From contig CAYPGQ010000007.1 of the NCBI GenBank assembly GCA_964410125.1, positions 1 through 64,000 on the forward strand: DNA of 64,000 nt, written 5' to 3'. The notes below the pieces were generated by a model. It searched no databases and was not told where the DNA came from. It saw nothing but the letters and a program-made list of their open reading frames with translations. The DNA comes from G020348385 sp964410125 (GTDB lineage Bacteria > Acidobacteriota > Aminicenantia > Aminicenantales > Aminicenantaceae). Below, piece after piece: positions 27,228 to 36,336 of this stretch (position 1 is the stretch's first letter; each line of letters starts with the position of its first letter). The position numbers and the translations under genes were made by a program.

Positions 27228-28979
27228 TCAGTAGCGCCAGCTGGTCAGGTCGGCGTCCTTCGGAGCGGATTTCAAAATGCGCTCCATCATTTTGGGCGCC
27301 ACCCGCAAGTTGATGGTCAACCGCGACAGGGAATTCGGGTTGTCATGATCCCCGCTCCAGCAGTGTTCGAACCGGTCTCCGTAATCGATTTCCCCGCCGT
27401 AATAGGGATCGGTGGTGCTTTCCAGGAAATCCTCCATCAGGTAAACGGCGTTGTTTAAATAAAAATTATCCATGTCCCCGACATAGATATGGATTTTTCC
27501 TTTGAGTTTCGGCCCGAGCGTTTTCCAGTCGCGTTCCAGAATATTGCGCAGGTCATAGTTTTCACGCCAGTATGCGGCCACCTCATGATCGATCTCACCG
27601 GTCATTTTGTCCCATATCAATTTGGGATAGCCGTCGTCGTCCAGAGGGCTGAACACGGCCTGCCAGACGTCCCATTGGCCGCCGGAACGTCCCTTTGTGG
27701 CGATCACCAGTTCCCGGTGATTGGCCTCTTCCAGGGTCTCCCGAACCTCTCCCAGATAATTCCGCGCACCGGGGCGCGGAGCGAGCTTCCATTTGTTGTT
27801 GGCATAATAAGCGTTCTCATGCTCGTATATGTTCACGATGGTGTATTGCCGGAAGTCGATGGGATCGGGACAAAAAGACCAGCAGCCGTTGTATTCATCG
27901 GGATAAAAGATCTGGGCGGCGAGGACTTCCCATCCGCCGGTGGATCCGCCGTACAAGCAGCGGGCCCATCCTTCGCCGATACCCCGGTAGTGTTCTTCAA
28001 TATAGGGGATGAGCTCATAGGTTATCGCGTCTCCATAAGGCCCGATATTCGCGGAATTCACGGCGTAAGAATCATCGTAGTACGGATTGGCGTGCTGGAT
28101 GGTGACGATGATCATCCGGGGAAAATCCGGACCGGTCCAGGCTTTGAAGAATTTGTAGGCTATCTCCTGATTCAGAAGCTCGTAACCGGCACTGTCACTC
28201 CGGTCGGTGCTCGATTGTCCCGGATCAGGCGGGGTGTCCCGGAAGAGAGTGGGGGTATAAAAATAACGGTGATGGTGGCCGTGATAGATCATCAGGGGGT
28301 AGCGGGCTTCGGGATGTTCCTCGAACCCTTCCGGCAGCATGATGATGGCCTCCAGAAACATGGGTCGCCCCCAGAACTCGGTGAGCCGGTCGCTTTGGAT
28401 TCGGATATGCTTGATGTATTTGTTGTCTTCTCTTTCGGGAAAATCGGGAATCTGCCGGTCCATGACGATTTTAACGGTCTTTTTTTCGGAGGGATCGATG
28501 GCCGTCATTTCCGGTGTGCTGAAGAAATTCCCGGGTTTGCGGTTCCACCGCTGCCCTTCGCCTTTGTCCGGAGGCAGTTTCACGCTGTGTCCGTCGGCTC
28601 GGTGGAAAGTCTCATAGCGGTTGAAAAGCGCCTGCAAATAATACTCTCCGGCAGGGACATCCGCCAGGCTATCGGCCGGAAAGCCGAAAACCGTTCCATC
28701 AATGACGGCAGGTTCATCCGGAGCCAACTCGTCGACATTGATGCCGAACATGGGGCAGAATTGAAAGCGGGGCTCACTGTTCGGGTCCTCCGCCAGCATA
28801 AGCAGGATCCTTCCATCCTGGGCTTCCTGAGCGAGGTTTCCGGAAAAAGAAATCTCAAACCGGAGCGGGGCGGCATCTTTGCCGCCGTCCGCACTGCAGG
28901 AAAGACTGAACAACAGAGCGGCGAACAACATCAGAAAACCAAAAGCATTGCCTTTGAAACATCGATGACCGTGATTCAT
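27228..28979 (-). CDS. Exported alpha/beta hydrolase-fold lipoprotein (esterase D-like)
   Basis: 583 residues. The leader ends in the lipobox FSLSC (about residue 28). A beta-sandwich domain (about 35-190) precedes a hydrolase domain with PLMIYHGHHHRY and the nucleophile elbow GGSTGGW (Ser346), as in esterase family 1 (PF00756). Later MDNFYLNNAVYLM and HCWSGDHDN fit the Asp and His region. Base composition is more G/C-rich than the genes to the left. It lies 89 bases downstream of the S9 peptidase on the same strand, possibly one unit. The substrate is unknown; feruloyl- or peptide-ester cleavage is possible. Confidence 0.82.
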   Translation of the reverse strand: MNHGHRCFKGNAFGFLMLFAALLFSLSCSADGGKDAAPLRFEISFSGNLAQEAQDGRILLMLAEDPNSEPRFQFCPMFGINVDELAPDEPAVIDGTVFGFPADSLADVPAGEYYLQALFNRYETFHRADGHSVKLPPDKGEGQRWNRKPGNFFSTPEMTAIDPSEKKTVKIVMDRQIPDFPEREDNKYIKHIRIQSDRLTEFWGRPMFLEAIIMLPEGFEEHPEARYPLMIYHGHHHRYFYTPTLFRDTPPDPGQSSTDRSDSAGYELLNQEIAYKFFKAWTGPDFPRMIIVTIQHANPYYDDSYAVNSANIGPYGDAITYELIPYIEEHYRGIGEGWARCLYGGSTGGWEVLAAQIFYPDEYNGCWSFCPDPIDFRQYTIVNIYEHENAYYANNKWKLAPRPGARNYLGEVRETLEEANHRELVIATKGRSGGQWDVWQAVFSPLDDDGYPKLIWDKMTGEIDHEVAAYWRENYDLRNILERDWKTLGPKLKGKIHIYVGDMDNFYLNNAVYLMEDFLESTTDPYYGGEIDYGDRFEHCWSGDHDNPNSLSRLTINLRVAPKMMERILKSAPKDADLTSWRY

Positions 28980-29068
28980 GTGATCTCCTTTGAATCGATT
29001 ATATTTCCTTCATGCCGACAAGTCACTAAAATGTTTTAAAAAACCGCCCGGGTATCCGGACGGGAAAG

Positions 29069-31117
29069 TCAACGGGTTCGGTATTTTTCAAACCAGGCCC
29101 TCAAATACAGCTGGTTCAATATCTGGTGGGAAGGCCGTCTCCACCCGTGGTATTCGTTCGGCATGCGGATCAACAGCGTATCTTTACGCTGCATTTTCAA
29201 CGCCCTGAAGAATTCTTCGCTTTGTCCCATGGGCGTCCTGAGATCGAGTTCTCCGGTCATGAGCAGGAGCGGTGTGGTCACACGGCCGACGGAAGCGATG
29301 GGCGAGCGTTGATACCAATCCAGGGGATTGACCCAATGCGGTTGTTTAAACCAGCTGTATTTATCCGTCGGATCATCGGCGGTTCCGGCGGCGGATATAT
29401 AATTGACGATCGGCCGCATGGCGCAGGCCGCCCGAAAGCGGCCGGTCTGGCCGACGATATAAGAGGTCAGGTTGCCGCCGCCGCTGCCCCCGCACACGAA
29501 CATATTCTCCGTATCAATGAACCCCTTCGCCACCGCCGCGTCCACACCCGCCATCAAATCATCATAATCCTTTCCGGGATAGCTGTATTGGATGCCGTCG
29601 ACAAAATCTTGGCCGTATCCTGTGCTGCCTCTTGGATTCATATACAGAACCGCATATCCCTCGGCCGCGAAATTCTGCCAGGCCCAGTTCCATCTCACCG
29701 AGTACATGGCATATGGCCCGCCATGGATCCAAAGCACCAGGGGATATTTTTTCCCGTCCTCGAATTCAGCCGGTTTGATCAGCCATCCCTGAAGATTCAG
29801 GCCGTCCGGCGATTGGAACCACATTTCTTCAACTTCACCCAGCTTCACATCCTTCAGGACATCGCTGTTGACATCGACGACCGTTGTCAGGCTTTCAGGC
29901 TGCCCCAGTGAAAAAGTGACCAGGTATCCCGGCCGGTGAGGGGTGGAACAGATCGCGGCGGCCTGTCCGTTATCCGCCAAAGTGAAGGAAGAGAGATAAT
30001 GATCCCCCTTTGTGATTTTGCGGATATTCCCGTCCAGAGAGACAAAATAAAGATTGGAAAGACCTTTTTCCGTCATGAGATAATACACGCCGCTACTGTC
30101 TGGAGCCCAGGTGACGTCAGCAGGTGAACTGGGGAGGCTGCCGGCCAGCAAACGTTTCTTATTCCCTTGGATATCCATGAGATACAGGCTGGAGATATTC
30201 CCGTCGGCATAATTCCGGTCGTCAAAGCCCGTATAGACAACCCAGCGCCCGTCATGGGAAATCCGCATGCCCCGGTCGGGGCCGTCCCGTTCGGTCAGTT
30301 GCTTTATGTCTCCTGATTCCAAGTCCATGGCATAGATCTCACATTCATTGATCTCCATTTCTACTTCATCCCACGGCTTGAGAAGAGAGGCGAAAAAGAT
30401 CGTTCGGCCGTCACGCCCCCATTGCGGGTCGCAGGACCAGAAATGCCGCGGGTCATGATAGGTGTAATCTCCGGAGGTGATCTGCCGGGGCGTTCCGCCT
30501 GTTTTTGCGTCCACGGTAAAAATATGCATGAAACCTTTGGGGATATCGCCCAGGCCGTCATAACCCCAGACAATGCGGTCGATGACTTTGGCGGGTTCGG
30601 CCAGCTTCGCACCCTTGGGGAATTCAGGCAGTGTGACCGGAAGCGGTGATTGCTTCACAGGAAGAGACATCCCGAAAGCCAGGGTTTCGCCGTCCGGAGA
30701 CCAGCGAAGACCCACCGGGGTGTGATCCACGTGCGTGAACTGGGCCTCCTCGTGCGAATCCAGCCACAGCACGTAAACCTGAACGGTCCCGTCCCGGTCG
30801 GAAAGAAAGGCGATCCTTTTTCCGTCCGGAGACCAAACCGGGGAGAAATCAGACCCATGGCCGTGAGTCAATTCCCGCAGGCGGTGGCCCTTCACATCCG
30901 CGATCCAGAGACGACTTCGTGTCCGGTCATTCATTTTGTCAACACTTCTGCGAACGAAAAGGATGTGGCTTCCGCAGGGTGAGATCTGAGGGTTGCCGAT
31001 ATCTTCCATCTCCAGATAGGTCGCTGTATTCAGCAGCCTAGTGTGGGCGGCCTCCATCCCCTGAGGAATCAGGGCAAAGCTGAAAATGATCACAAACGCC
31101 GATGATATTTTTCGCAT
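29069..31117 (-). CDS. S9 family (prolyl oligopeptidase-like) secreted peptidase
   Basis: 682 residues. A signal peptide (about 1-22) is followed by a beta-propeller with TolB/WD-like repeats (FSPVWSPDGKRIAFLSDRDG; RWSPDGETLAFG) and a C-terminal alpha/beta hydrolase domain. The catalytic Ser545 lies in CGGSGGGN, Asp in TGELDLRTP and His in NEYHGW. S9 enzymes cleave short peptides after proline or act as acylaminoacyl peptidases. The start at 31117 has AAAGGAG; the longer open frame has no site. It forms a cluster of three exported hydrolases on one strand, between tRNA-Gln-like copies Q3 and Q4. Confidence 0.93.
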   Translation of the reverse strand: MRKISSAFVIIFSFALIPQGMEAAHTRLLNTATYLEMEDIGNPQISPCGSHILFVRRSVDKMNDRTRSRLWIADVKGHRLRELTHGHGSDFSPVWSPDGKRIAFLSDRDGTVQVYVLWLDSHEEAQFTHVDHTPVGLRWSPDGETLAFGMSLPVKQSPLPVTLPEFPKGAKLAEPAKVIDRIVWGYDGLGDIPKGFMHIFTVDAKTGGTPRQITSGDYTYHDPRHFWSCDPQWGRDGRTIFFASLLKPWDEVEMEINECEIYAMDLESGDIKQLTERDGPDRGMRISHDGRWVVYTGFDDRNYADGNISSLYLMDIQGNKKRLLAGSLPSSPADVTWAPDSSGVYYLMTEKGLSNLYFVSLDGNIRKITKGDHYLSSFTLADNGQAAAICSTPHRPGYLVTFSLGQPESLTTVVDVNSDVLKDVKLGEVEEMWFQSPDGLNLQGWLIKPAEFEDGKKYPLVLWIHGGPYAMYSVRWNWAWQNFAAEGYAVLYMNPRGSTGYGQDFVDGIQYSYPGKDYDDLMAGVDAAVAKGFIDTENMFVCGGSGGGNLTSYIVGQTGRFRAACAMRPIVNYISAAGTADDPTDKYSWFKQPHWVNPLDWYQRSPIASVGRVTTPLLLMTGELDLRTPMGQSEEFFRALKMQRKDTLLIRMPNEYHGWRRPSHQILNQLYLRAWFEKYRTR

Positions 31118-31253
31118 AGGCTTCTCCTTTGGGAGCATTGCATCATGGCTATTCCTTATTGCCGCTATCCAGAATAATCGACTCAAATCGATTATCGAAA
31201 GCAAGAATTCGAAGATTTCTGAACACAACAATCAAGCCAAACAGTGGGCGATG

Positions 31254-32993
31254 TTATTTCCTCTTAGGAAGCGGTTCCATTCTGTCGTGTTCCACAAACA
31301 AACGGAGCCATTTCTCGGGATATCCCACCTGTATCTGCTTTCGGTCTTCGGTGTAGAGATAACCCTGATGATGTTTTACCAGCAGATCATCCCCGAGCTT
31401 CCACCAAGCATCGATGACTTTCTTGGCATTGTCCAGGCAGTAGCCGGTCAGAAACTCCGCCGCTTTATCCGGGCTTTCATCATAAAGAGCCATGGCTTTT
31501 TCTTCGATTTCAGCTTGACGTGCTAGGGCCTCCCCCTCCCACTTCGCTTGCGCCTTTTTGACGTCCTCAATAGCATAGGCGTACTTGGGAATGCAATTAA
31601 AATCAACATAAATGAAAGCCCAGCGTGCGGAATTCCGGTTAAATGTCCAGTGGTCTCCGATGGTAAAAGAGTGAGGGATTTCAGTAATGCCGGCATAAAA
31701 GGGGACAAAACAAGAGGTGGGAGTCACACCCAATGCGACCCATACCAATCCTCCGATGCCGTCCGGCATACCCGCACGGGATTGAGTGATGGTGGTGTAT
31801 TCGCAGTGACCCAAGGCGATGGGACGGTTGAAACCATATGTTTCGCCGTCCAGCTCAAAGACGTAAGGGTTATTCGAAATCGGATTGTGATAAGGACCAG
31901 AGACAAGTTTGTCGGTACAGTCATAGATCGTGCCTTCATAATGATCACGGTGAATTCTCATGATATCAGCGACTGTCACCTTCTGATCCGGCTTGACCGA
32001 AAACGGAAATTCGTCATTGGGTGTTTTGGGGTTGAGATTCAAAGAAGGAGCCAGCAAATCGAAAGCCCGCCAGAGACGATGATTTTCATAGCTTTTTATC
32101 CAGGGAGAATAGGTCTTTTTCCAGTTGAACGGCTGACCGCTCTTTGGATCATACCAGCCCTTTTCCACGGCATAGGAGATTGCATTGGGCGATGACATGA
32201 AATGATCCGTATCGTCAAGGTCGATCTCCCCGATTTGATTTTCATTCGGACATACGGCAATCTCGTCATCCGGAATACGTTGGGCGCACCACAAGGCTCC
32301 TGGTTTTCCACTTTCAGGAGTCCACAGGGGGCCGACCGGCATGATCTCAAATATCCACACCTCCCGGGGATCTGCGACAGAGAGCATCTCGCCACCGTCC
32401 AGTCCGTATCCGTACGTTTCTCCCAGGGAACCCATCAGTTTGATGGCTTCACGGGCTGTCTGACATCGCTCCATCGCGATCAAGCTCAACTCCGTAAGAT
32501 TCATCAGACCTGCGGGATTTCTCATCTCGGCACGGCATCCCACGGAAGATTCGCCGATGGCCAGTTGATGTTCGTTAATGACACCAAACATCCCGTGATG
32601 ATAGGCATAAGTATGCGGAACCTGGGGGATTTCCAACCTTGTCAGTTTCTCCGTATTGACCAGATCCCATTTGAGCCCTTTCTGAGGATCCCATGTTTCA
32701 TATTGTGAGATCGCCCGAATTTTTCGAGTCGCGCCCTGAGGATGATCCTGAGCCGGGACATGCCGCCATGTAAAATCACACACCGCGCAGTCGCAGCTAT
32801 GGGTCGTCATGGTCGATCCATCTGCAGACGCATCTCTCCCCACCATGATAGAGGTACATCCTCCTTCCAATAGCCCCCAAGAGTCCGCTTGAGGCGTTTC
32901 CGCTTTTTCGGAAGACAATATCAAAAAAAGAAAAAATCCCAGAAAAAGAACCAGTGGTCCTGTCAAATAAGCCTTTTTTTTAACCATAGACAT
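31254..32993 (-). CDS. C69 family dipeptidase, membrane-anchored or secreted
   Basis: A 579-residue Ntn-hydrolase of peptidase family C69. After a hydrophobic leader (about 8-29) comes EGGCTSIMVGRDASADGS; Cys46 should become the N-terminal nucleophile after processing. Conserved family segments follow (GMFGVINEHQLAIGES; ADPREVWIFEI). AAGGAG lies 4 bases before the chosen ATG; a second ATG two codons on is equally possible. It is the first gene in the hydrolase cluster. It probably degrades dipeptides in the periplasm together with the S9 enzyme. Confidence 0.9.
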   Translation of the reverse strand: MSMVKKKAYLTGPLVLFLGFFLFLILSSEKAETPQADSWGLLEGGCTSIMVGRDASADGSTMTTHSCDCAVCDFTWRHVPAQDHPQGATRKIRAISQYETWDPQKGLKWDLVNTEKLTRLEIPQVPHTYAYHHGMFGVINEHQLAIGESSVGCRAEMRNPAGLMNLTELSLIAMERCQTAREAIKLMGSLGETYGYGLDGGEMLSVADPREVWIFEIMPVGPLWTPESGKPGALWCAQRIPDDEIAVCPNENQIGEIDLDDTDHFMSSPNAISYAVEKGWYDPKSGQPFNWKKTYSPWIKSYENHRLWRAFDLLAPSLNLNPKTPNDEFPFSVKPDQKVTVADIMRIHRDHYEGTIYDCTDKLVSGPYHNPISNNPYVFELDGETYGFNRPIALGHCEYTTITQSRAGMPDGIGGLVWVALGVTPTSCFVPFYAGITEIPHSFTIGDHWTFNRNSARWAFIYVDFNCIPKYAYAIEDVKKAQAKWEGEALARQAEIEEKAMALYDESPDKAAEFLTGYCLDNAKKVIDAWWKLGDDLLVKHHQGYLYTEDRKQIQVGYPEKWLRLFVEHDRMEPLPKRK

Positions 32994-33549
32994 GAAACTC
33001 CTTAAAAGAACGTATGCTTTACAAACCCATCCCAGCAGAAACAAAGATGGATCCTTACAGCCCAATAGGGACGACTTTGAAATAAAAAGATAAGAAATTC
33101 CTTTTCTGTAGTGCTGGCTGGGAATTCATTTTAGCTCTCATTTTCCCATTCAATTATCGTTGACAACTATAAATCCAGAAAAAATAGATGTCAAGGACCA
33201 TCGGAAGTCGCTGCTGGTGGGTCAAAACGCCTCATGAGTTGCAGAGCCGATACTCCTGGCATGCTTCGGTGAAAAGTCAGGCTGTTTTTGTAATGACGTA
33301 ATAAGGGATACAATAATGCTCACTCGGCCAGCGAGGCCGAAAACCAATTTTTTATAAATCCAAAAAAAGTCCTGTACAGCCTTTCCAAGCCGTGCTCCTT
33401 TCTTGATGCCTCACGCATAAATCAGATTTATAGATAACACGAAAGCCGTCAATTCAATCAACAGAAAGAAGAATTGGATTTATTTCTGAGAAAAATTTTC
33501 ATTGTGTAAAAAAGGGATTATTTTGTAATATGGTTCCGGAACGGAGGCG
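32994..33549. other. Gene-free stretch
   Basis: No gene, hairpin or repeat recognised. It should contain the promoter for the hydrolase cluster. Confidence 0.4.
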
Positions 33550-33860
33550 TCACAAGAAAAAAGGCTTGTATCACTTGCTGGGAGCTGTTTTTTTCTGTCG
33601 GTCTATCCAACGGGTCCTTCTTCCCTGCCCGCTGAGCAGAGGCCGTTCTGTGAGCAAACCGCATCCTACACCATTAACGAGGTTCTCGATACGGAAAACA
33701 GGATGATCACGGCTGAAGAACGTGTCTCCTGGACCAACTCCACGGAGAGGCCGGTCCATGAGCTGTGGTTCCATCTCTGCTGGAACGGGTCCCAGAACAA
33801 CATGACCGATTTCCTGGTGGAGGGCACCCAGAGACGGGGCCGGATAATCCGCCAAAACTG
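33550..33860 (+). pseudogene. N-terminal fragment of an M1-family aminopeptidase-like protein
   Basis: One frame reads a signal-peptide-like segment (SLAGSCFFLSVYPTG) and then YTINEVLDTENRMI, ERVSWTNSTERPVHELWFHL and MTDFLVEGTQRRGR. This is the start of an M1-type metallopeptidase (beta-sandwich with the TWxN...ELxFHLxxN pattern). There is no start codon and the frame is cut at the inverted-repeat element that begins at 33865. About 100 residues of more than 500 remain. Confidence 0.65.
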
Positions 33861-33864
33861 TGAC

Positions 33865-33969
33865 GATTCAGCTAAATTCGGACCACTCATGCATTTCTCC
33901 TTGCGTGATCTTATTATACGCAATCCATCGCTTAAGAAATATCATGAGTGGTCCGAATTTAGCTGAAAC
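33865..33969. mobile_element. Short non-coding element with 24-27 bp terminal inverted repeats (MITE-like)
   Basis: Perfect 24-base arms at 33868-33891 and 33943-33966 (core CTAAATTCGGACCACTCATG) enclose 51 bases; with one mismatch the arms extend to 33865-33969. The element has no gene and abuts the truncated M1 fragment. No convincing target duplication is seen. It looks like a MITE or the joined ends of an insertion sequence. Confidence 0.75.
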
Positions 33970-34345
33970 GAAACATTCGCTGCAAGGATCGATTCCGACG
34001 ACTGTTCTCCCCCCATTTGATTCCCCTAAGTCCTGTTTAATCATATAAACCTCCTTAAATTGTTTCCTTCCCCAGCGGCATTTGCGTGTTCTTGCATAAT
34101 AGAGCTATATCCTATGAGCCATCCCAGGAAAGTCAGAGGACAGAGCGGTAATTGTCACAGGTCCTTCAGGGAAAATATGTGAAGACCTTACTCTGCCCTC
34201 TGAAATTGTATCAGGCAAGATAAAAATTAACACACGCAAATATGTGCCAATTAAACTGTAAAAATGCTGAAACTACGGACCTATAATACAAAAGACAAAA
34301 TCAAAGAAAGCGCTGGTTTTCCCCAAGAAATGATGGTTTTCAGAG
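33970..34345. other. Gene-free stretch
   Basis: Nothing coding or structured recognised before the tRNA-Gln-like copy. Confidence 0.4.
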
Positions 34346-34416
34346 TGGCTGGGAAGCAGGGATTCGAACCCCGATTCCATGATCCATAGTCACGGGTCCT
34401 TAAAGATTTCTCCCCA
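34346..34416 (-). pseudogene. tRNA-Gln-like sequence lacking most of the D-arm, copy Q4
   Basis: The same 71-base layout as Q1: acceptor TGGGGAG/CTTCCCA, shortened D region, anticodon arm (loop now CTATGGA, so the Gln anticodon is lost), sound T-arm CGGGG-TTCGAAT-CCCTG and encoded CCA. It is followed by the same AGGTGTGACA-type flank (here GGGTGTGACAAAAAATGC) as Q1. Confidence 0.7.
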
Positions 34417-34471
34417 TGTGCCACGGGTGTGACAAAAAATGCTGAAAATTGCTAAAAATATGGTATTTGAG

Positions 34472-34541
34472 TAACCGCCCACTTTTAATATCAGGGGAAA
34501 ACGATAGATAAATGTACCACTTTTGGAAGATTTTTTCTACT
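34472..34541 (-). pseudogene. tRNA-Ala 5' end (9 bases) with upstream flank, copy 3
   Basis: TAACCGCCC (34472-34480) is the first part of tRNA-Ala, followed by 60 bases matching its upstream flank. The order Ala-flank, Ala fragment, Gln-like copy on the minus strand is the same as at 19.1-19.4 kb. Confidence 0.75.
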
Positions 34542-35084
34542 ACGGATAGTGGCGATGGATTGTGCGCGGCTATTGCCTTTGTCTTATATCCGCAATCTGA
34601 TGCCCAAGAGAAGTTGAACTCGACCCGGATTGAACTCCAGAGGCTATCGAGCTCGGTGCTCTCACTTTACATGTGTAGCAATGTCGGGGGATAGTTCATG
34701 ATAACCGGAGTATCACCTTTGGTCTTAGCGTAAGCTATACCAGAGAAAAACCAGGACATCGTATTTAACACACCTATGTATTTTCGTTTTCTCTGCCGCT
34801 TTGGCCATGCTTTTTGCCCTGGTGGCGGAGGGCTATCAGGCGATCTGAGCAGCCGTTTCGAACCCAATCGGCATCCTGAGGTACGAATAAAAAAGGAAAC
34901 TGGTCCAAAAAGGGAACAATGAAAGAATCTTCGTTTCGTGATTTCTGAAAGCGTAGTATCAACTTTTGGGAATGGTCTTGCTCTTGCAAAAAGCCTAATC
35001 TATCACGGCAATAAGGATGCTTATGGAAAAATCCGATAGGATTATTCAAAAAATATTCAAATCATTCGTGAAAGGATAAAAGCG
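34542..35084. other. Stretch without an intact gene
   Basis: Open frames here are interrupted and not recognisable. One minus-strand frame at 34774-35049 is 91 codons long but has no site and no familiar pattern. Probably decayed sequence. Confidence 0.4.
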
Positions 35085-35297
35085 ATGTCTCCTAAGCCTC
35101 TCATTAAAAGGCGTGAATTTCTCAGGGTGTCATCAGCCTCGATCATAGCATGTCTGACAGGCAAACTAATGGGCAAACCGCAAGATACCAGCGTAGTGAC
35201 CATGGTTGAATCGCAGCGTTTTGAAGTTTTCGAAATCCTCGACTTAGGAATAAAACCATTCTGGGTAAGGGAGAGGAATTTGCTGCAAAATGAATAA
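35085..35297 (+). pseudogene. Truncated Tat-leader protein
   Basis: 70 residues starting with a twin-arginine leader (IKRREFLRVSSASII) behind a good site (AAAGGA). After about 45 residues it ends without any recognisable domain, while Tat substrates are normally much larger. It is most likely the 5' end of a broken gene. It overlaps the upstream extension of the next frame. Confidence 0.45.
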
Positions 35298-35340
35298 TAT
35301 TCTAGAATATAGTCTAGCTGGATGCTCAACGGAGTATTTC

Positions 35341-36132
35341 ATGATTAATAATATTTTGGTTATGTTGCTTGTCGTTCTCGCTTCCGGTTCCCCTCCTAAT
35401 TTTTTCTCTTCCTCTCTAGCTTCGCCTGAGCTATCAAAGGAGGAGCTGGTTGAAAAAGTACATGAAAAGATACAATCCACCCCAGAATTGGACAATTGGC
35501 AAGCATCCGTACTCGTTACCCTCTTCGATATGGATAAAAACTGGGAGCCAAAAAAGAAAACCATTATTGAAAAATTGGCAGTAGTGAAAAACAAGATACG
35601 GACAGAAAAAATATTGAGCGCCACGGAATACGATGAAAAAAAAACCAAGGATATGACAGCCAAATACCAAGCTGAAGCGGAAAAATTCAATGAAAGGAAT
35701 GAATCCAGCAAAGGGAAGAAAGGAAAAAGAAAAGGTGGGAGGCATCGAGGTATGGATTTGAGTCAGGATGACATATTTCCTTTTGGCGAAAACAGAAGAA
35801 ATGATTATGAATTCGAATTTCGCGAAGGCTCCCTTTCAGATAAGCTGAGGGTTTATGTCCTTGACACCCGTTCCAAGCTTAAGTCTTCTGACAATTATGA
35901 GGGGAAATATTACATCCATCCGGAAACATTCGATATCTTGCGGGCTGAGATACAACCCGCAAAAAATCCGGGGCCATTAAAGCTATTGGAGATGACAATC
36001 GACTTCGGCCGCATTCCAGAGGGAAATCTTGTGATCAGGGTAGCCAAGGTGCGCATCCATGTCGGATTGATCATAAAAAACATTCGTATGGAATCAGAAG
36101 AAATTTATTCTGACTATAAAGTATTTAATTGA
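35341..36132 (+). CDS. Exported protein of unknown function
   Basis: 263 residues. A hydrophobic leader (about 1-28) is followed by a helical, charged middle with a very basic stretch (SSKGKKGKRKGGRHRG, about 123-138). The C-terminal 90 residues are beta-rich (RVYVLDTRSKLKSSDNYEGKYYIHPETF), resembling outer-membrane lipoprotein-sorting or LolA-like folds. GGAG lies 6 bases before the ATG at 35341. It sits upstream of an Omp85-like gene on the same strand, which suggests an envelope role. I cannot name the family with certainty. Confidence 0.7.
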   Translation: MINNILVMLLVVLASGSPPNFFSSSLASPELSKEELVEKVHEKIQSTPELDNWQASVLVTLFDMDKNWEPKKKTIIEKLAVVKNKIRTEKILSATEYDEKKTKDMTAKYQAEAEKFNERNESSKGKKGKRKGGRHRGMDLSQDDIFPFGENRRNDYEFEFREGSLSDKLRVYVLDTRSKLKSSDNYEGKYYIHPETFDILRAEIQPAKNPGPLKLLEMTIDFGRIPEGNLVIRVAKVRIHVGLIIKNIRMESEEIYSDYKVFN

Positions 36133-36336
36133 TCGAATATGCGCGGATGCCTTTCTACCATTTTTGCTCCATCATGTGGTTCGACCGTAAGGATCTCCGG
36201 ACAAGAAAGGGATTGCTGGGTTGAGATAGGTTCGAAAAACGCTCATCGGCCTTTCGCTATGGCTTGATTTATGTCGAGTATTCCTATAGAATTATTCACT
36301 AAATTTATATGTTTTATTCAGAACGGAACAAAAGCG

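Noticed and set aside
27489..29039. 516-codon open frame on the plus strand
   Set aside because: It is the antisense of the G/C-rich esterase gene; long open frames are expected there by codon bias.
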